Notes under the pieces: generated by a model
Told to the model about the DNA's origin: nothing
What the model saw: only the letters and a program-made list of their open reading frames with translations
The model's database searches: none
Shown here: positions 45,404 through 53,366 of the stretch, one piece after another
Layout: the number at the start of each line of letters is the position of its first letter
How positions within the stretch are numbered: the first letter of the stretch is position 1
Translations under genes and position numbers: made by a program
Assembly (NCBI RefSeq): GCF_014650495.1
Contig: NZ_BMVB01000023.1
Span: 1-64,000 of the forward strand
DNA: 64,000 nt
Reading direction: 5' to 3'
From: Streptomyces cinnamoneus
GTDB taxonomy: Bacteria; Actinomycetota; Actinomycetes; Streptomycetales; Streptomycetaceae

Positions 45404-46426
45404 TCAGTACCCCTCGGTGCTGGGTTGTGGCCCCGGGGCCACGTCCGCCGGTACCGGCAGGCGCCGCCGGCGGCGGCGCTTGAGGAGGGCCCACCGGCCC
45501 CGCCCCGTCGGCGTGACCTCGGTGCCGCCCTCGGCCGCGGCCTCCGCCGCCGCCCGGGCCACCGGCAGGATGCCCTCGCGGCGGGCCGCGTCCGGCCGCT
45601 CGTCCTCCGGCCACAGGCCCAGCGCCGCGCACAGCGTGGGCAGCACGGCCATCGCGGCGGTGGCGTAGCCCTCGGCGGACGGGTGGTAGTTGTCCGGGCC
45701 GAACAGCTCGCGGGGGTTCGCCGCGAACTCGGGGCCCAGCAGGTCGCCCAGCGAGACCGTGCGGCCGCCCGCCTCCAGCACCCCTATCGTCTGGGCCGCC
45801 GCCAGCTGGCGGCTCAGCCGCCGCGCCAGCCAGCGCAGCGGCTGGTAGACCGGCTCGATCGTGCCCAGGTCGGGGCAGGTGCCCACGACGACCTCGCAGC
45901 CGGCACCCCGCAGCCTGCGCACCGCCTCCGACAGCAGCCGCACGGAGCGGGCGTAGGGCACCCGGTGGGTGACGTCGTTGGCGCCGATCATGATCACGCA
46001 GACGTCGGGGACGCGGTCCGGCCCCGCGAGGATCTGGGCGACCTGCCGCTCCAGGTCGTAGGACTGGGCACCGGGCAGCGCCACGTTGCGCAGCTCCACC
46101 GGCCGTTCGGCGACCGCCGCGAGCCCTGAGGCCAGCAGCGCCCCGGGCGTCTGCCGGGGGCGGTGCACGCCCTGGCCGGCGGCGGTGGAGTCGCCGAGGA
46201 CGCCCAGCAGCAGGGGCTCCCGCCCCAGCCGGTGCACGAACGCCGAGCCGTAGCGGCCGTCGGCGTGCGGCGGCGCCTCGTTGTGCCCGCCGACCACCCG
46301 GCGGGCCAGCGCCACCTCGGTGAGCAGGAGGCCCAGTGCCGCCCCGCCCAGCAGGCCCGCCCCGCCGCCCCCGTACGCCGCCGCGGCCGCGATCCGCCGC
46401 GCGACCCTCGCCCTCTGCATGGACAT
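45404..46426 (-). CDS. SGNH/GDSL hydrolase, membrane-anchored
   Basis: A 340-residue esterase-like protein. An N-terminal helix (about 21-40) anchors it. Block I is VLGDSTAAGQGV with Ser80 as nucleophile, block III IMIGANDVTHRVP, and block V PDNYHPSAEGY with the Asp and His of the triad. Substrate unknown; such enzymes often act on lipids or acetylated wall polymers. A basic C-terminal stretch (LLKRRRRRRLP) follows. The ATG at 46426 follows GGAGG at seven bases; longer frames lack a site. Confidence 0.88.
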   Translation of the reverse strand: MSMQRARVARRIAAAAAYGGGGAGLLGGAALGLLLTEVALARRVVGGHNEAPPHADGRYGSAFVHRLGREPLLLGVLGDSTAAGQGVHRPRQTPGALLASGLAAVAERPVELRNVALPGAQSYDLERQVAQILAGPDRVPDVCVIMIGANDVTHRVPYARSVRLLSEAVRRLRGAGCEVVVGTCPDLGTIEPVYQPLRWLARRLSRQLAAAQTIGVLEAGGRTVSLGDLLGPEFAANPRELFGPDNYHPSAEGYATAAMAVLPTLCAALGLWPEDERPDAARREGILPVARAAAEAAAEGGTEVTPTGRGRWALLKRRRRRRLPVPADVAPGPQPSTEGY

Positions 46427-46589
46427 AGGCCGGCCTCCCTCGGCGCTCTCGAAACTCATGAATGAGCCGATTTGCAAATTCTTCATCGAAGGTTCACGAA
46501 ACGCGTGCACCCTTGTCCCGGCGTGCTATCAGCAGGGTGCCCCGGTCTTCACCGCACGCAACGCGCCACTAGTGCAGTCGGGCGCGCAA

Positions 46590-46595
46590 TAGGCT
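46590..46595 (+). promoter_or_regulatory. Candidate -10 box for cystathionine beta-synthase
   Basis: TAGGCT lies 51 bases before the chosen GTG start, in the divergent region between the SGNH hydrolase and CBS genes. The -35 is not clear. Confidence 0.4.
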
Positions 46596-46646
46596 GGACT
46601 TACGGGTACGCGACGACCGCTAGTGCCCCCGACCGCGGAGATCACC

Positions 46647-48044
46647 GTGCAGTATCACGATTCGATGATTGAGCTCGTTGGCAACACCCCGCTCGTCAAG
46701 CTCAACAGCGTGACCGAAGGCATCCAGGCGACCGTCCTTGCCAAGGTCGAGTACTTCAACCCTGGCGGATCCGTCAAGGACCGTATCGCTGTGCGGATGA
46801 TCGAGGCAGCGGAGAAGTCGGGGGAGCTCAAGCCCGGTGGCACGATCGTGGAGCCGACGTCCGGCAACACGGGCGTGGGCCTGGCGATCGTGGCCCAGCA
46901 GAAGGGCTACAAGTGCATCTTCGTCTGCCCGGACAAGGTCTCCCAGGACAAGATCAACGTGCTGCGGGCGTACGGCGCCGAGGTCGTGGTCTGCCCGACC
47001 GCCGTGGATCCCGAACACCCCGATTCCTACTACAACGTCTCCGACCGGCTGGTGCAGGAGACGCCCAACGCCTGGAAGCCGGACCAGTACAGCAACCCCA
47101 ACAACCCGCTGTCGCACTACTACTCCACCGGTCCGGAGCTCTGGGAGCAGACCGAGGGGAAGATCACCCACTTCGTGGCGGGCGTCGGCACCGGCGGCAC
47201 CATCAGCGGCACCGGCCGCTACCTCAAGGAGGTCAGCGACGGCCGGGTGAAGGTCATCGGCTCCGACCCCGAGGGCTCGGTGTACAGCGGCGGTTCCGGC
47301 CGTCCGTACCTGATCGAGGGCGTCGGTGAGGACTTCTGGCCGTCCGCCTACGACGGCACGGTCACCGACGAGATCATCGCGGTCTCCGACAAGGACGCCT
47401 TCCAGATGACCCGCCGCCTCGCCCGCGAGGAGGGCCTGCTGGTCGGCGGTTCCTGCGGCATGGCGGTCGTCAGCGCGCTGGAGGTCGCCAAGCGGCTCGG
47501 CCCGGACGACGTGGTCGTCGTCCTGCTGCCCGACAGCGGCCGCGGCTACCTGAGCAAGATCTTCAACGACGAGTGGATGGCGGACTACGGCTTCCTGGAG
47601 GAGGCCGGCGACGCCGCCCGCGTCGGCGACGTGCTGCGCCGCAAGGACGGCGGCCTGCCCTCGCTGGTGCACATGCACCCCGAGGAGACCGTGGGCGAGG
47701 CCATCGAGGTGCTGCGCGAGTACGGCGTCTCGCAGATGCCGATCGTGAAGCCGGGTGCGGGCCACCCCGACGTGATGGCCGCCGAGGTCATCGGTTCGGT
47801 CGTCGAACGCGACCTGCTGGACGCGCTGTTCGCGCAGCGCGCCTCGCTCGACGACCCGCTGGAGAAGCACATGAGCCTGCCGCTGCCGCAGGTCGGCTCC
47901 GGTGAGCCGGTCGCGGACCTGATGGCCGTGCTGGGCGACGCCGACGCGGCGATCGTGCTGGTCGAGGGCAAGCCGACGGGCGTGGTGAGCCGTCAGGACC
48001 TGCTCGCCTTCCTCGCCGAGGGCGGCAACGGCGGAACGAAGTAG
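46647..48044 (+). CDS. Cystathionine beta-synthase
   Basis: A 465-residue PLP enzyme of reverse trans-sulfuration, joining serine and homocysteine. The N-terminal fold has LVGNTPLVKLN, PLP-binding Lys44 in NPGGSVKDR, TSGNTGVGLAIVA and VGTGGTISGTGRYLKE. The C-terminal 130 residues hold two CBS domains (EETVGEAIEVLREYGVSQMPIV; EPVADLMAVLGDADAAIVL) that may bind adenosyl ligands. The GTG at 46647 is chosen: GGAG lies six bases upstream and the protein then begins with the usual QYHDSMIELVGNTP. A GTG at 46623 lacks a site. Confidence 0.92.
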   Translation: MQYHDSMIELVGNTPLVKLNSVTEGIQATVLAKVEYFNPGGSVKDRIAVRMIEAAEKSGELKPGGTIVEPTSGNTGVGLAIVAQQKGYKCIFVCPDKVSQDKINVLRAYGAEVVVCPTAVDPEHPDSYYNVSDRLVQETPNAWKPDQYSNPNNPLSHYYSTGPELWEQTEGKITHFVAGVGTGGTISGTGRYLKEVSDGRVKVIGSDPEGSVYSGGSGRPYLIEGVGEDFWPSAYDGTVTDEIIAVSDKDAFQMTRRLAREEGLLVGGSCGMAVVSALEVAKRLGPDDVVVVLLPDSGRGYLSKIFNDEWMADYGFLEEAGDAARVGDVLRRKDGGLPSLVHMHPEETVGEAIEVLREYGVSQMPIVKPGAGHPDVMAAEVIGSVVERDLLDALFAQRASLDDPLEKHMSLPLPQVGSGEPVADLMAVLGDADAAIVLVEGKPTGVVSRQDLLAFLAEGGNGGTK

Positions 48045-48079
48045 TCCGCAGGCGGCGTTACGCCACCGGCCGCCGCGCG

Positions 48080-48153
48080 GCGCACGTGACGCAACTCCCG
48101 TGAACCGCACCATCCCTGACGGTGCGCAAACGGCACGAGTGCGTCACGTGCGC
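48080..48153. terminator. Long inverted repeat, convergent terminator
   Basis: Arms at 48080-48097 and 48137-48153 pair over 17 bases with one bulged A, and CCGT/ACGG and CGCACC/GGTGCG pair inside, so the whole 74 bases can form one long hairpin. It lies 36 bases past the CBS gene stop, between convergent genes. A second hairpin at 48188-48225 follows, with arms GGGATGCCGG/CCGGCATCCC. Confidence 0.65.
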
Positions 48154-48225
48154 GCAGCACGCGCTTAACACGGGCCCGCCATAGTGAGGGATGCCGGGCA
48201 GGGGAATCCCCCGGGCCGGCATCCC

Positions 48226-48403
48226 GATGCGGCGGCAGGTCTTCCGGAGCGGCTCCCGGACTTCCACGGCCGTCCGGACGCGGACCCCGGCCCTCACCCG
48301 GATCCGGCCCGCGTCCCGCGGGGACCGCCGCCGTCCCGACCCCGGCTCCGGCCAGGGGTGCGGCGGCCCCCGCCGCATCCGGCACCCGGGCGGGGACGGG
48401 CCG
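48226..48403. other. Intergenic region without recognised features
   Basis: G/C-rich bases between the second hairpin and the stop of the convergent membrane protein gene. I see no gene, RNA or clear motif. Confidence 0.4.
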
Positions 48404-48841
48404 TCAGTCCCGTTCCGCGCCCTCCGTGCGGGCCCCGCGCAGCCAGGGCAGACCCCCGGCCGCATGGGCGACGTTCACGCCCACGATCCCCGCCCAGGTC
48501 ACCAGCAGCCCCGGCAGCTGGGCGTTGACCACGCCGATCGCCGACAGGGGCACCGCGAGCACCAAGGAGACCGCGGCGAAGCCGAAGCGCTCGCCGAAGG
48601 TGCCCGGGCCCGGGCCGCCGGCCCCACCCGACGCCGCGCCGCGGGCGGCGCTCATCCGCTGCTCCGCCAGGTGCCGGCGCACCTGCCGGTCCGCCGCCGC
48701 GTCCACCTTCTGCTCCATGCGCACCTCCACCTTCTCCAGGAAGGAGTCGATGAGCTCCGGCTCGTACTCCTCGCCCAGCTCCTTGCGGGTCTGCAGCGTC
48801 GCGTCGAGGTCCTTCTTCATGTCCGGGTCACGGGCCGTCAT
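48404..48841 (-). CDS. Small membrane protein
   Basis: A 145-residue protein. The first 75 residues are charged and helical (MKKDLDATLQTRKELGEEYEPELIDSFLEKVEVRMEQKVDAAADRQV), a pattern seen in many Streptomyces small membrane proteins. A Gly/Pro spacer follows, then two hydrophobic helices (FAAVSLVLAVPLSAIGVV; GLLVTWAGIVGVNVAHAAGGL). Function unknown. The ATG at 48841 lacks a ribosome site but has a TACCGT box just upstream, so it may be leaderless; an ATG at 48820 is possible. It is divergent from the acyl-CoA synthetase gene. Confidence 0.78.
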   Translation of the reverse strand: MTARDPDMKKDLDATLQTRKELGEEYEPELIDSFLEKVEVRMEQKVDAAADRQVRRHLAEQRMSAARGAASGGAGGPGPGTFGERFGFAAVSLVLAVPLSAIGVVNAQLPGLLVTWAGIVGVNVAHAAGGLPWLRGARTEGAERD

Positions 48842-48959
48842 GCCGTCGACGGTACGGTCGCCGGGGGCCCCGCGTCGCTGGGGCCAGCCCCCCTGTCCCC
48901 CGTAGGGGATCCCCCGGACGTCCCTCGACGGCCCGGGAGTTCCGTGGAAGGAGCAGTCC

Positions 48960-50324
48960 ATGACCACCGCACCGCTGCTGTCGTCCCTCGCCGCCCCGGA
49001 CGCCGCCGACCGCCCCGACGCCCTGACGTTCGCCGGACGGTCCTGCTCGCGCGAGGAACTCCTCGGGGCGGCGGGGGCGGTGGCCGCGAGGATCGCCGGG
49101 GCCGCGTCCGTGGCCGTGCGGGCCGAGGCCGCGCCGGAGACCGTCGCCGCCGTCGTCGGCGGGCTGCTCGCCGGGGTGCCCGTCGTGCCGCTGCCGCCGG
49201 ACGCCGGCCCCGCCGAGCGCGAGCACATCCTGCGCGACTCCGGAGCCGAGCTGGTCCTGGGCGAGGACGTGCCGGTGGACCTGCGGGAGCGCGGCTCGTG
49301 GTCCGCGCCCGAGGCGGACCCGGAGGCGACCGCGTTCGTCCTGTACACCTCGGGCACCACCGGGGCCCCCAAGGGCGCGCTGATCCCCCGTGGGGCCGTC
49401 GCGGCGTGCCTGGACGGGCTCGCGGAGGCATGGCAGTGGACGGCCGGGGACACCCTCGTGCACGGGCTGCCGCTCTTCCACGTCCACGGCCTCGTCCTCG
49501 GCGTGCTGGGTGCGCTGCGCACCGGCTGCCGCCTCGTGCACACCGGCCGCCCCACGCCCGAGGCGTACGCGGCGGCCGGCGGCAGCCTGTACTTCGGCGT
49601 GCCGACCGTGTGGTCCCGCGTCGTGCGGGAGCCCTCCGCCGCGCGGGCGCTCGCCGGGGCGCGGCTGCTGGTATCGGGCAGCGCCGCCCTGCCCGCGCCC
49701 GTCTTCCGCGATCTGGAGGCCCTCACCGGGCAGCGGCCCGTCGAGCGCTACGGCATGACCGAGACCCTGATCACCGTCTCCGCCCGGGCCGACGGCGAGC
49801 GCCGCCCGGGCACGGTCGGGCTGCCGCTGCCGGGCGTACGGACGCGGCTGGCCGCCACCGGCGGGGAGGACGGCATCGGCGAGCTGGAGGTCTCCGGTCC
49901 CACGCTGTTCGCCGGATACCTGGGCCGCCCGGAGGCCACGGCGGACGCCTGCACGGCCGACGGCTGGTTCCGCACGGGCGACATCGCGGCGATCGACGCG
50001 GACGGCACGCACCGCATCGTGGGCCGCGCCTCCACCGACCTGATCAAGTCCGGCGGCTACCGCATCGGCGCGGGCGAGGTGGAGAACGCGCTGCTGGACC
50101 ACCCGGCCGTCAGCGAGGCCGCCGTCGTCGGGGTGGCCCACGAGGACCTGGGGCAGGAGATCGTCGCCTATGTGGTGGCCGACGGGGTCGGCGAGCAGGC
50201 CCTGATCGACTTCGTGGCGGGTCACCTCTCCGTGCACAAGCGGCCGCGCCGCATCCGTTTCCTGGACGCTTTGCCGCGCAACGCCATGGGCAAGCCGCAG
50301 AAGAAGCTCCTGCCGCCGTTGTGA
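48960..50324 (+). CDS. Acyl-CoA synthetase, malonyl-CoA synthetase (MatB)-like
   Basis: A 454-residue adenylate-forming enzyme. A3 motif YTSGTTGAPKGALIP, A5 ERYGMTETLITVSARADGERRPG, A7 GWFRTGDIA and A8 GRASTDLIKSGGYRIGAGEVE, with the A10 lysine region PRNAMGKPQKKLL. The run AWQWTAGDTLVHGLPLFHVHGLVLG and the Arg in VPTVWSRVVRE resemble MatB, where a conserved Arg binds the malonate carboxylate. It therefore probably activates malonate or methylmalonate for polyketide or fatty-acid synthesis, though general acyl-CoA activity is not excluded. AAGGAG lies seven bases before the ATG. Confidence 0.85.
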   Translation: MTTAPLLSSLAAPDAADRPDALTFAGRSCSREELLGAAGAVAARIAGAASVAVRAEAAPETVAAVVGGLLAGVPVVPLPPDAGPAEREHILRDSGAELVLGEDVPVDLRERGSWSAPEADPEATAFVLYTSGTTGAPKGALIPRGAVAACLDGLAEAWQWTAGDTLVHGLPLFHVHGLVLGVLGALRTGCRLVHTGRPTPEAYAAAGGSLYFGVPTVWSRVVREPSAARALAGARLLVSGSAALPAPVFRDLEALTGQRPVERYGMTETLITVSARADGERRPGTVGLPLPGVRTRLAATGGEDGIGELEVSGPTLFAGYLGRPEATADACTADGWFRTGDIAAIDADGTHRIVGRASTDLIKSGGYRIGAGEVENALLDHPAVSEAAVVGVAHEDLGQEIVAYVVADGVGEQALIDFVAGHLSVHKRPRRIRFLDALPRNAMGKPQKKLLPPL

Positions 50325-50340
50325 CGGCGCACCGCCGCTC

Positions 50341-50374
50341 CCCGTACCCTGCATAATTTCATGCAGGGTACGGG
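50341..50374 (+). promoter_or_regulatory. 34-base palindrome: RpiR operator or terminator
   Basis: Perfect 14-bp arms (50341-50354, 50361-50374) around AATTTC. The core TGCATAATTTCATGCA includes a -10-like CATAAT and resembles RpiR-family sites such as that of HexR. It starts 17 bases after the acyl-CoA synthetase stop and ends 25 bases before the RpiR gene, so it could be an autoregulatory operator, a terminator, or both. Confidence 0.55.
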
Positions 50375-50398
50375 TGGAATGAATGACCGAGGAGGGTC

Positions 50399-51250
50399 AT
50401 GAGCGAGACCGGCAGCGAACCGGAAGCCATCGCACGGCTGCAGAAGCTCTTCGAGGGCCAGCGGCTGACGCCCACCCAGCGCCGCATCGCCCACTGCATG
50501 GTGCGGCGCGCCGCCGACGCGCCCTTCCTCTCCAGCGTGGAGCTCGCCGAACTCGCCGGCGTCAGCCAGCCGTCGGTGACCCGCTTCGCCGTCGCCCTCG
50601 GCTTCGACGGCTACCCCGCGCTGCGCCGCCACCTGCGCGACGTGGTCCCGGCCGCCGAGGCGCCGTCGGAGAGCTCGTACAACGAGTACCAGCAGGCCGT
50701 CCACGCCGAGATCGACAACCTGCGCCACCTCGCCTCCCTGCTCGCCGACCCCGCTCCCGTCGCCCGGGCCGGCCGGCTGCTGGCCGCCTCCCGCCCGCTG
50801 CCCGTCCTCGGCCTGCGGGCCGCCGGCGCACAGGCCGCGGGCTTCGCCTACTTCGCCCGCAAGGTCCACCCCGACGTGCGGCTGCTCGACGAGGGCGGCA
50901 CGCTCCTCGTCGACCGCATCGACGCCGCCGTCCGCGCGGGCGCGAGCGCCCTGCTGTGCTTCGCGCTGCCGCGCCACCCGCGGGAGGTCGTCGAGGGCCT
51001 GGAGTACGCGCGGGGCGCCGGCCTGACGGTCGTCACGGTCGCCGACTCCACCTTCGCTCCGGTCGCCCGCCACAGCGACCTCCTGCTGCCGGCCGCCGTC
51101 GGCACCGGCCTCGCCTTCGACACGGCCTGCGCCCCGATGCTGCTGGGGCGGGTGCTGCTGGAGGCGATGTGCGACGCGCTGCCGGATGCCCAGGCCCGCC
51201 TGGAGGAGTTCGACGCCAAGGCGGCCGCACGGGGGCTGTTCGTGGAGTGA
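50399..51250 (+). CDS. MurR/RpiR-family transcriptional regulator
   Basis: A 283-residue protein with an N-terminal RpiR helix-turn-helix (residues about 10-80: LTPTQRRIAHCMVRRA ... FLSSVELAELAGVSQPSVTRFAVALGFDGYPALRRHL) and a C-terminal SIS sugar-phosphate-binding domain (about 120-260; LPVLGLRAAGAQAAGFAYFARKV; ALLCFALPRHPREVVEGLEYARGAGLTVVTV). GAGGAGG precedes the ATG. Effector unknown; RpiR proteins usually sense sugar phosphates. It may control itself and neighbouring genes, but no sugar gene adjoins. Confidence 0.9.
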   Translation: MSETGSEPEAIARLQKLFEGQRLTPTQRRIAHCMVRRAADAPFLSSVELAELAGVSQPSVTRFAVALGFDGYPALRRHLRDVVPAAEAPSESSYNEYQQAVHAEIDNLRHLASLLADPAPVARAGRLLAASRPLPVLGLRAAGAQAAGFAYFARKVHPDVRLLDEGGTLLVDRIDAAVRAGASALLCFALPRHPREVVEGLEYARGAGLTVVTVADSTFAPVARHSDLLLPAAVGTGLAFDTACAPMLLGRVLLEAMCDALPDAQARLEEFDAKAAARGLFVE

Positions 51251-51266
51251 GGGCCGGCCGGCCGCC

Positions 51267-52559
51267 TCAGCGGGCGTACCGCATCTCCGGGAAGCGGGCG
51301 GACGGCCCGTCCAGCAGGTGGTCGTCCGTGCCGCGCAGGAAGCGGTCCAGGAACGACGCCACATAGGCCCGCGTGGCGACGGTCGCCCGCTGCGGGGGGA
51401 CCGTTCCGATGCCCCGCCGCACCGTCTCCCACGGCACCGCCCGCTGCTGCGCGAGCTGCGGCAGCAGCGGCGAGGCGTCGGTGTACGAGCCGTGCTGAGA
51501 GCCCGTCAGCGTGACGTTGCCGCGCCAGCCGCGCGCGTGCTGCCACAGGGCCTTCCACGAGGGCTGCCGGCCGTACTCGCCGGAGTCCTCGGCGTCCGTC
51601 CCCATGAGCAGGAACGGCCGGTCCACGCCGTCGCGTGCCGCGGCGCCCAGCCGGTCGGCGACGTCACCCTCCCCGGGGTACTCCATCGTGCCGTCCATGT
51701 TGACGGCGGCCGAGATGCGCCGGTCGTCGTGGAGGGCCTCCAGGGCGGTGAAGCCGCCCGCCGAGTGACCCACCATGCCCACGTGGCGCAGGTCCATCGC
51801 GTCCGCCAGGCCGCGCGGCAGCACCGGCCGGTGCACCCGGCCGCCCAGGGTGTCCAGCACGAAGCGGGTGTCGTCCACCCGCGCCTTCATCGCCGTGCGC
51901 AGCACCGCGGCGGCGTCGGTGCCGGGCTGCTCGGCGAGCGCCGGCAGGACCGACGGCACGAGCCGCCCGCCGGGCAGGGCCACTTCGGAGGAGTCGTGGG
52001 TGTGGTCCACCGTGACGACCACGTAGCCGCGCGAGGCCAGGTCCTCCACCAGCGAGGTGTTCCAGGTGCGCGGGTCGCCCAGGCCGGCCGAGTACAGCAC
52101 GACCGGGTGCGGCCCGCCGCCCCGCACGGCGGGAGCGTCCACGCGCGCGTGCGTGCGCGTGCCGGCCCAGTCGGCCGCCCCGGCCGGCACGCCGTAGCCA
52201 CGGTGGCCCGCGCCGTCCGAGGAGCCGAAGTGGGTGGCCGCCCGTTCCTCCATGTGGGGTGCGGTGGGCCGTCCGGCGTGCGCTTCCGCACGGTCGGCCG
52301 GGTACCAGAAGCTCACCATCACCTCGCGGGGGCCGCGCTCCAGACGCCATGGGTCCTTGCGTGCGGTGTCGACCAGGTGCCGGGTCGTGGTGCCCACGGC
52401 GTACGGGCCGGTGGGGGCCGACAGCCGGACGGGGGCGCCCTCGGCGCCGGCGCCGGCGGCGTCGGCCCGGGGAGCGAAGGCGCTCATCAGGCCGGTCAGC
52501 GCCAGCGCTCCCGCCGCAAGCAGTGCCCGCCGCCTCAGTCCCCGCTCGTCGACCGGCAT
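51267..52559 (-). CDS. Secreted alpha/beta hydrolase, PAF-acetylhydrolase/lipase-like
   Basis: A 430-residue exported protein. The N-terminus (GLRRRALLAAGALALTGLMS) has twin Arg residues before a hydrophobic core, so Tat export is likely. The hydrolase fold shows PVVLYSAGLGDPRTWN with the oxyanion region, the nucleophile elbow VGMVGHSAGGFTAL, a probable Asp in FLLMGTDAEDSGEYG and His in LTGSQHGSYTD. This order fits the platelet-activating-factor acetylhydrolase/dienelactone hydrolase group. GGAGGAG precedes the ATG. Substrate unknown. Confidence 0.86.
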   Translation of the reverse strand: MPVDERGLRRRALLAAGALALTGLMSAFAPRADAAGAGAEGAPVRLSAPTGPYAVGTTTRHLVDTARKDPWRLERGPREVMVSFWYPADRAEAHAGRPTAPHMEERAATHFGSSDGAGHRGYGVPAGAADWAGTRTHARVDAPAVRGGGPHPVVLYSAGLGDPRTWNTSLVEDLASRGYVVVTVDHTHDSSEVALPGGRLVPSVLPALAEQPGTDAAAVLRTAMKARVDDTRFVLDTLGGRVHRPVLPRGLADAMDLRHVGMVGHSAGGFTALEALHDDRRISAAVNMDGTMEYPGEGDVADRLGAAARDGVDRPFLLMGTDAEDSGEYGRQPSWKALWQHARGWRGNVTLTGSQHGSYTDASPLLPQLAQQRAVPWETVRRGIGTVPPQRATVATRAYVASFLDRFLRGTDDHLLDGPSARFPEMRYAR

Positions 52560-52760
52560 TCCGGCTCCTCCCGTCGCTCGGCTGATGGTGCGACGACCTT
52601 AGGGGCCGACGAGACGCGGATACGACATACGCAGGCGCCAACGTGCCGGTGATACCTGGGTATGACCTCCGTGACCCGGTGACGCCCGAGCGGTTCTCAG
52701 CCGCTCCTCAGATTCGTTGGCTAGCGTGCCGGGGCGAGACGCGAAACGAGGAGGTCTGAC

Positions 52761-53366
52761 GTGGGGCGCGGAGCATATGCGCTGGCGCGGGTCGCCGTGA
52801 TCGTACGGGCGCCGGCCGTCCGGCTGTGGTGGCTGGGCGTGCTGGGCGCGGGCATCGGAACGCTGGTGCCGGGACTCACCGGACGCCGTACCGGCCTGGT
52901 GGCCGGGGCGGCACTGTTCGTCGTCGCGGCCGCCGCGGCCTTCGGCGCGCGCCGCAGACGGTACGGGGAGCTGGCGCGCGGCGCCTCGCGCGCGGGCCGC
53001 TCGGTCTTCCTGCAGGACCGTGCGGTGACCGTCCGCGCCTGGCGGCGCGCCCGCGGCTGGTGGCTGGCGGCCGCCTTCCTGGCCGCGGTCGGCTCCTCCT
53101 TCGCGGTGCCGGCCGCGGCGGGGCTGGCCCTGGCCGGGCTCGGCGCCGGCCTGTGGGCGAAGGCCCTGTGGCTGGGCGGCCTGGAGCGGCGGTGCGGGCA
53201 CCTGCTGTGGGTGCGGACGGAGTGGGCGCAGGGCAGCCCCGCCGCTACGTCCGTGCCCGGCTACCTGACCACCGGGCTCGCGGCGGGCGACGCCCTGCCG
53301 GGCGGAGCGAAGCGCCGGGGCGGTACGACGCCCCCGGGCGGGGTCGCGGTCAGCGCAGCGCGCTGA
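52761..53366 (+). CDS. Small membrane protein
   Basis: A 201-residue protein with two pairs of hydrophobic helices (LWWLGVLGAGIGTLVPGL, GLVAGAALFVVAAAAAFGA; WWLAAAFLAAVGSSFAVPAAAGLALAGLGAGLWAKALWL) and an Arg-rich loop between. No family recognised. GGAGGT precedes the GTG start. Its last 17 bases overlap the 3' end of the convergent decarboxylase gene, which is unusual but plausible; the C-terminal 35 residues are low complexity. Confidence 0.7.
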   Translation: MGRGAYALARVAVIVRAPAVRLWWLGVLGAGIGTLVPGLTGRRTGLVAGAALFVVAAAAAFGARRRRYGELARGASRAGRSVFLQDRAVTVRAWRRARGWWLAAAFLAAVGSSFAVPAAAGLALAGLGAGLWAKALWLGGLERRCGHLLWVRTEWAQGSPAATSVPGYLTTGLAAGDALPGGAKRRGGTTPPGGVAVSAAR

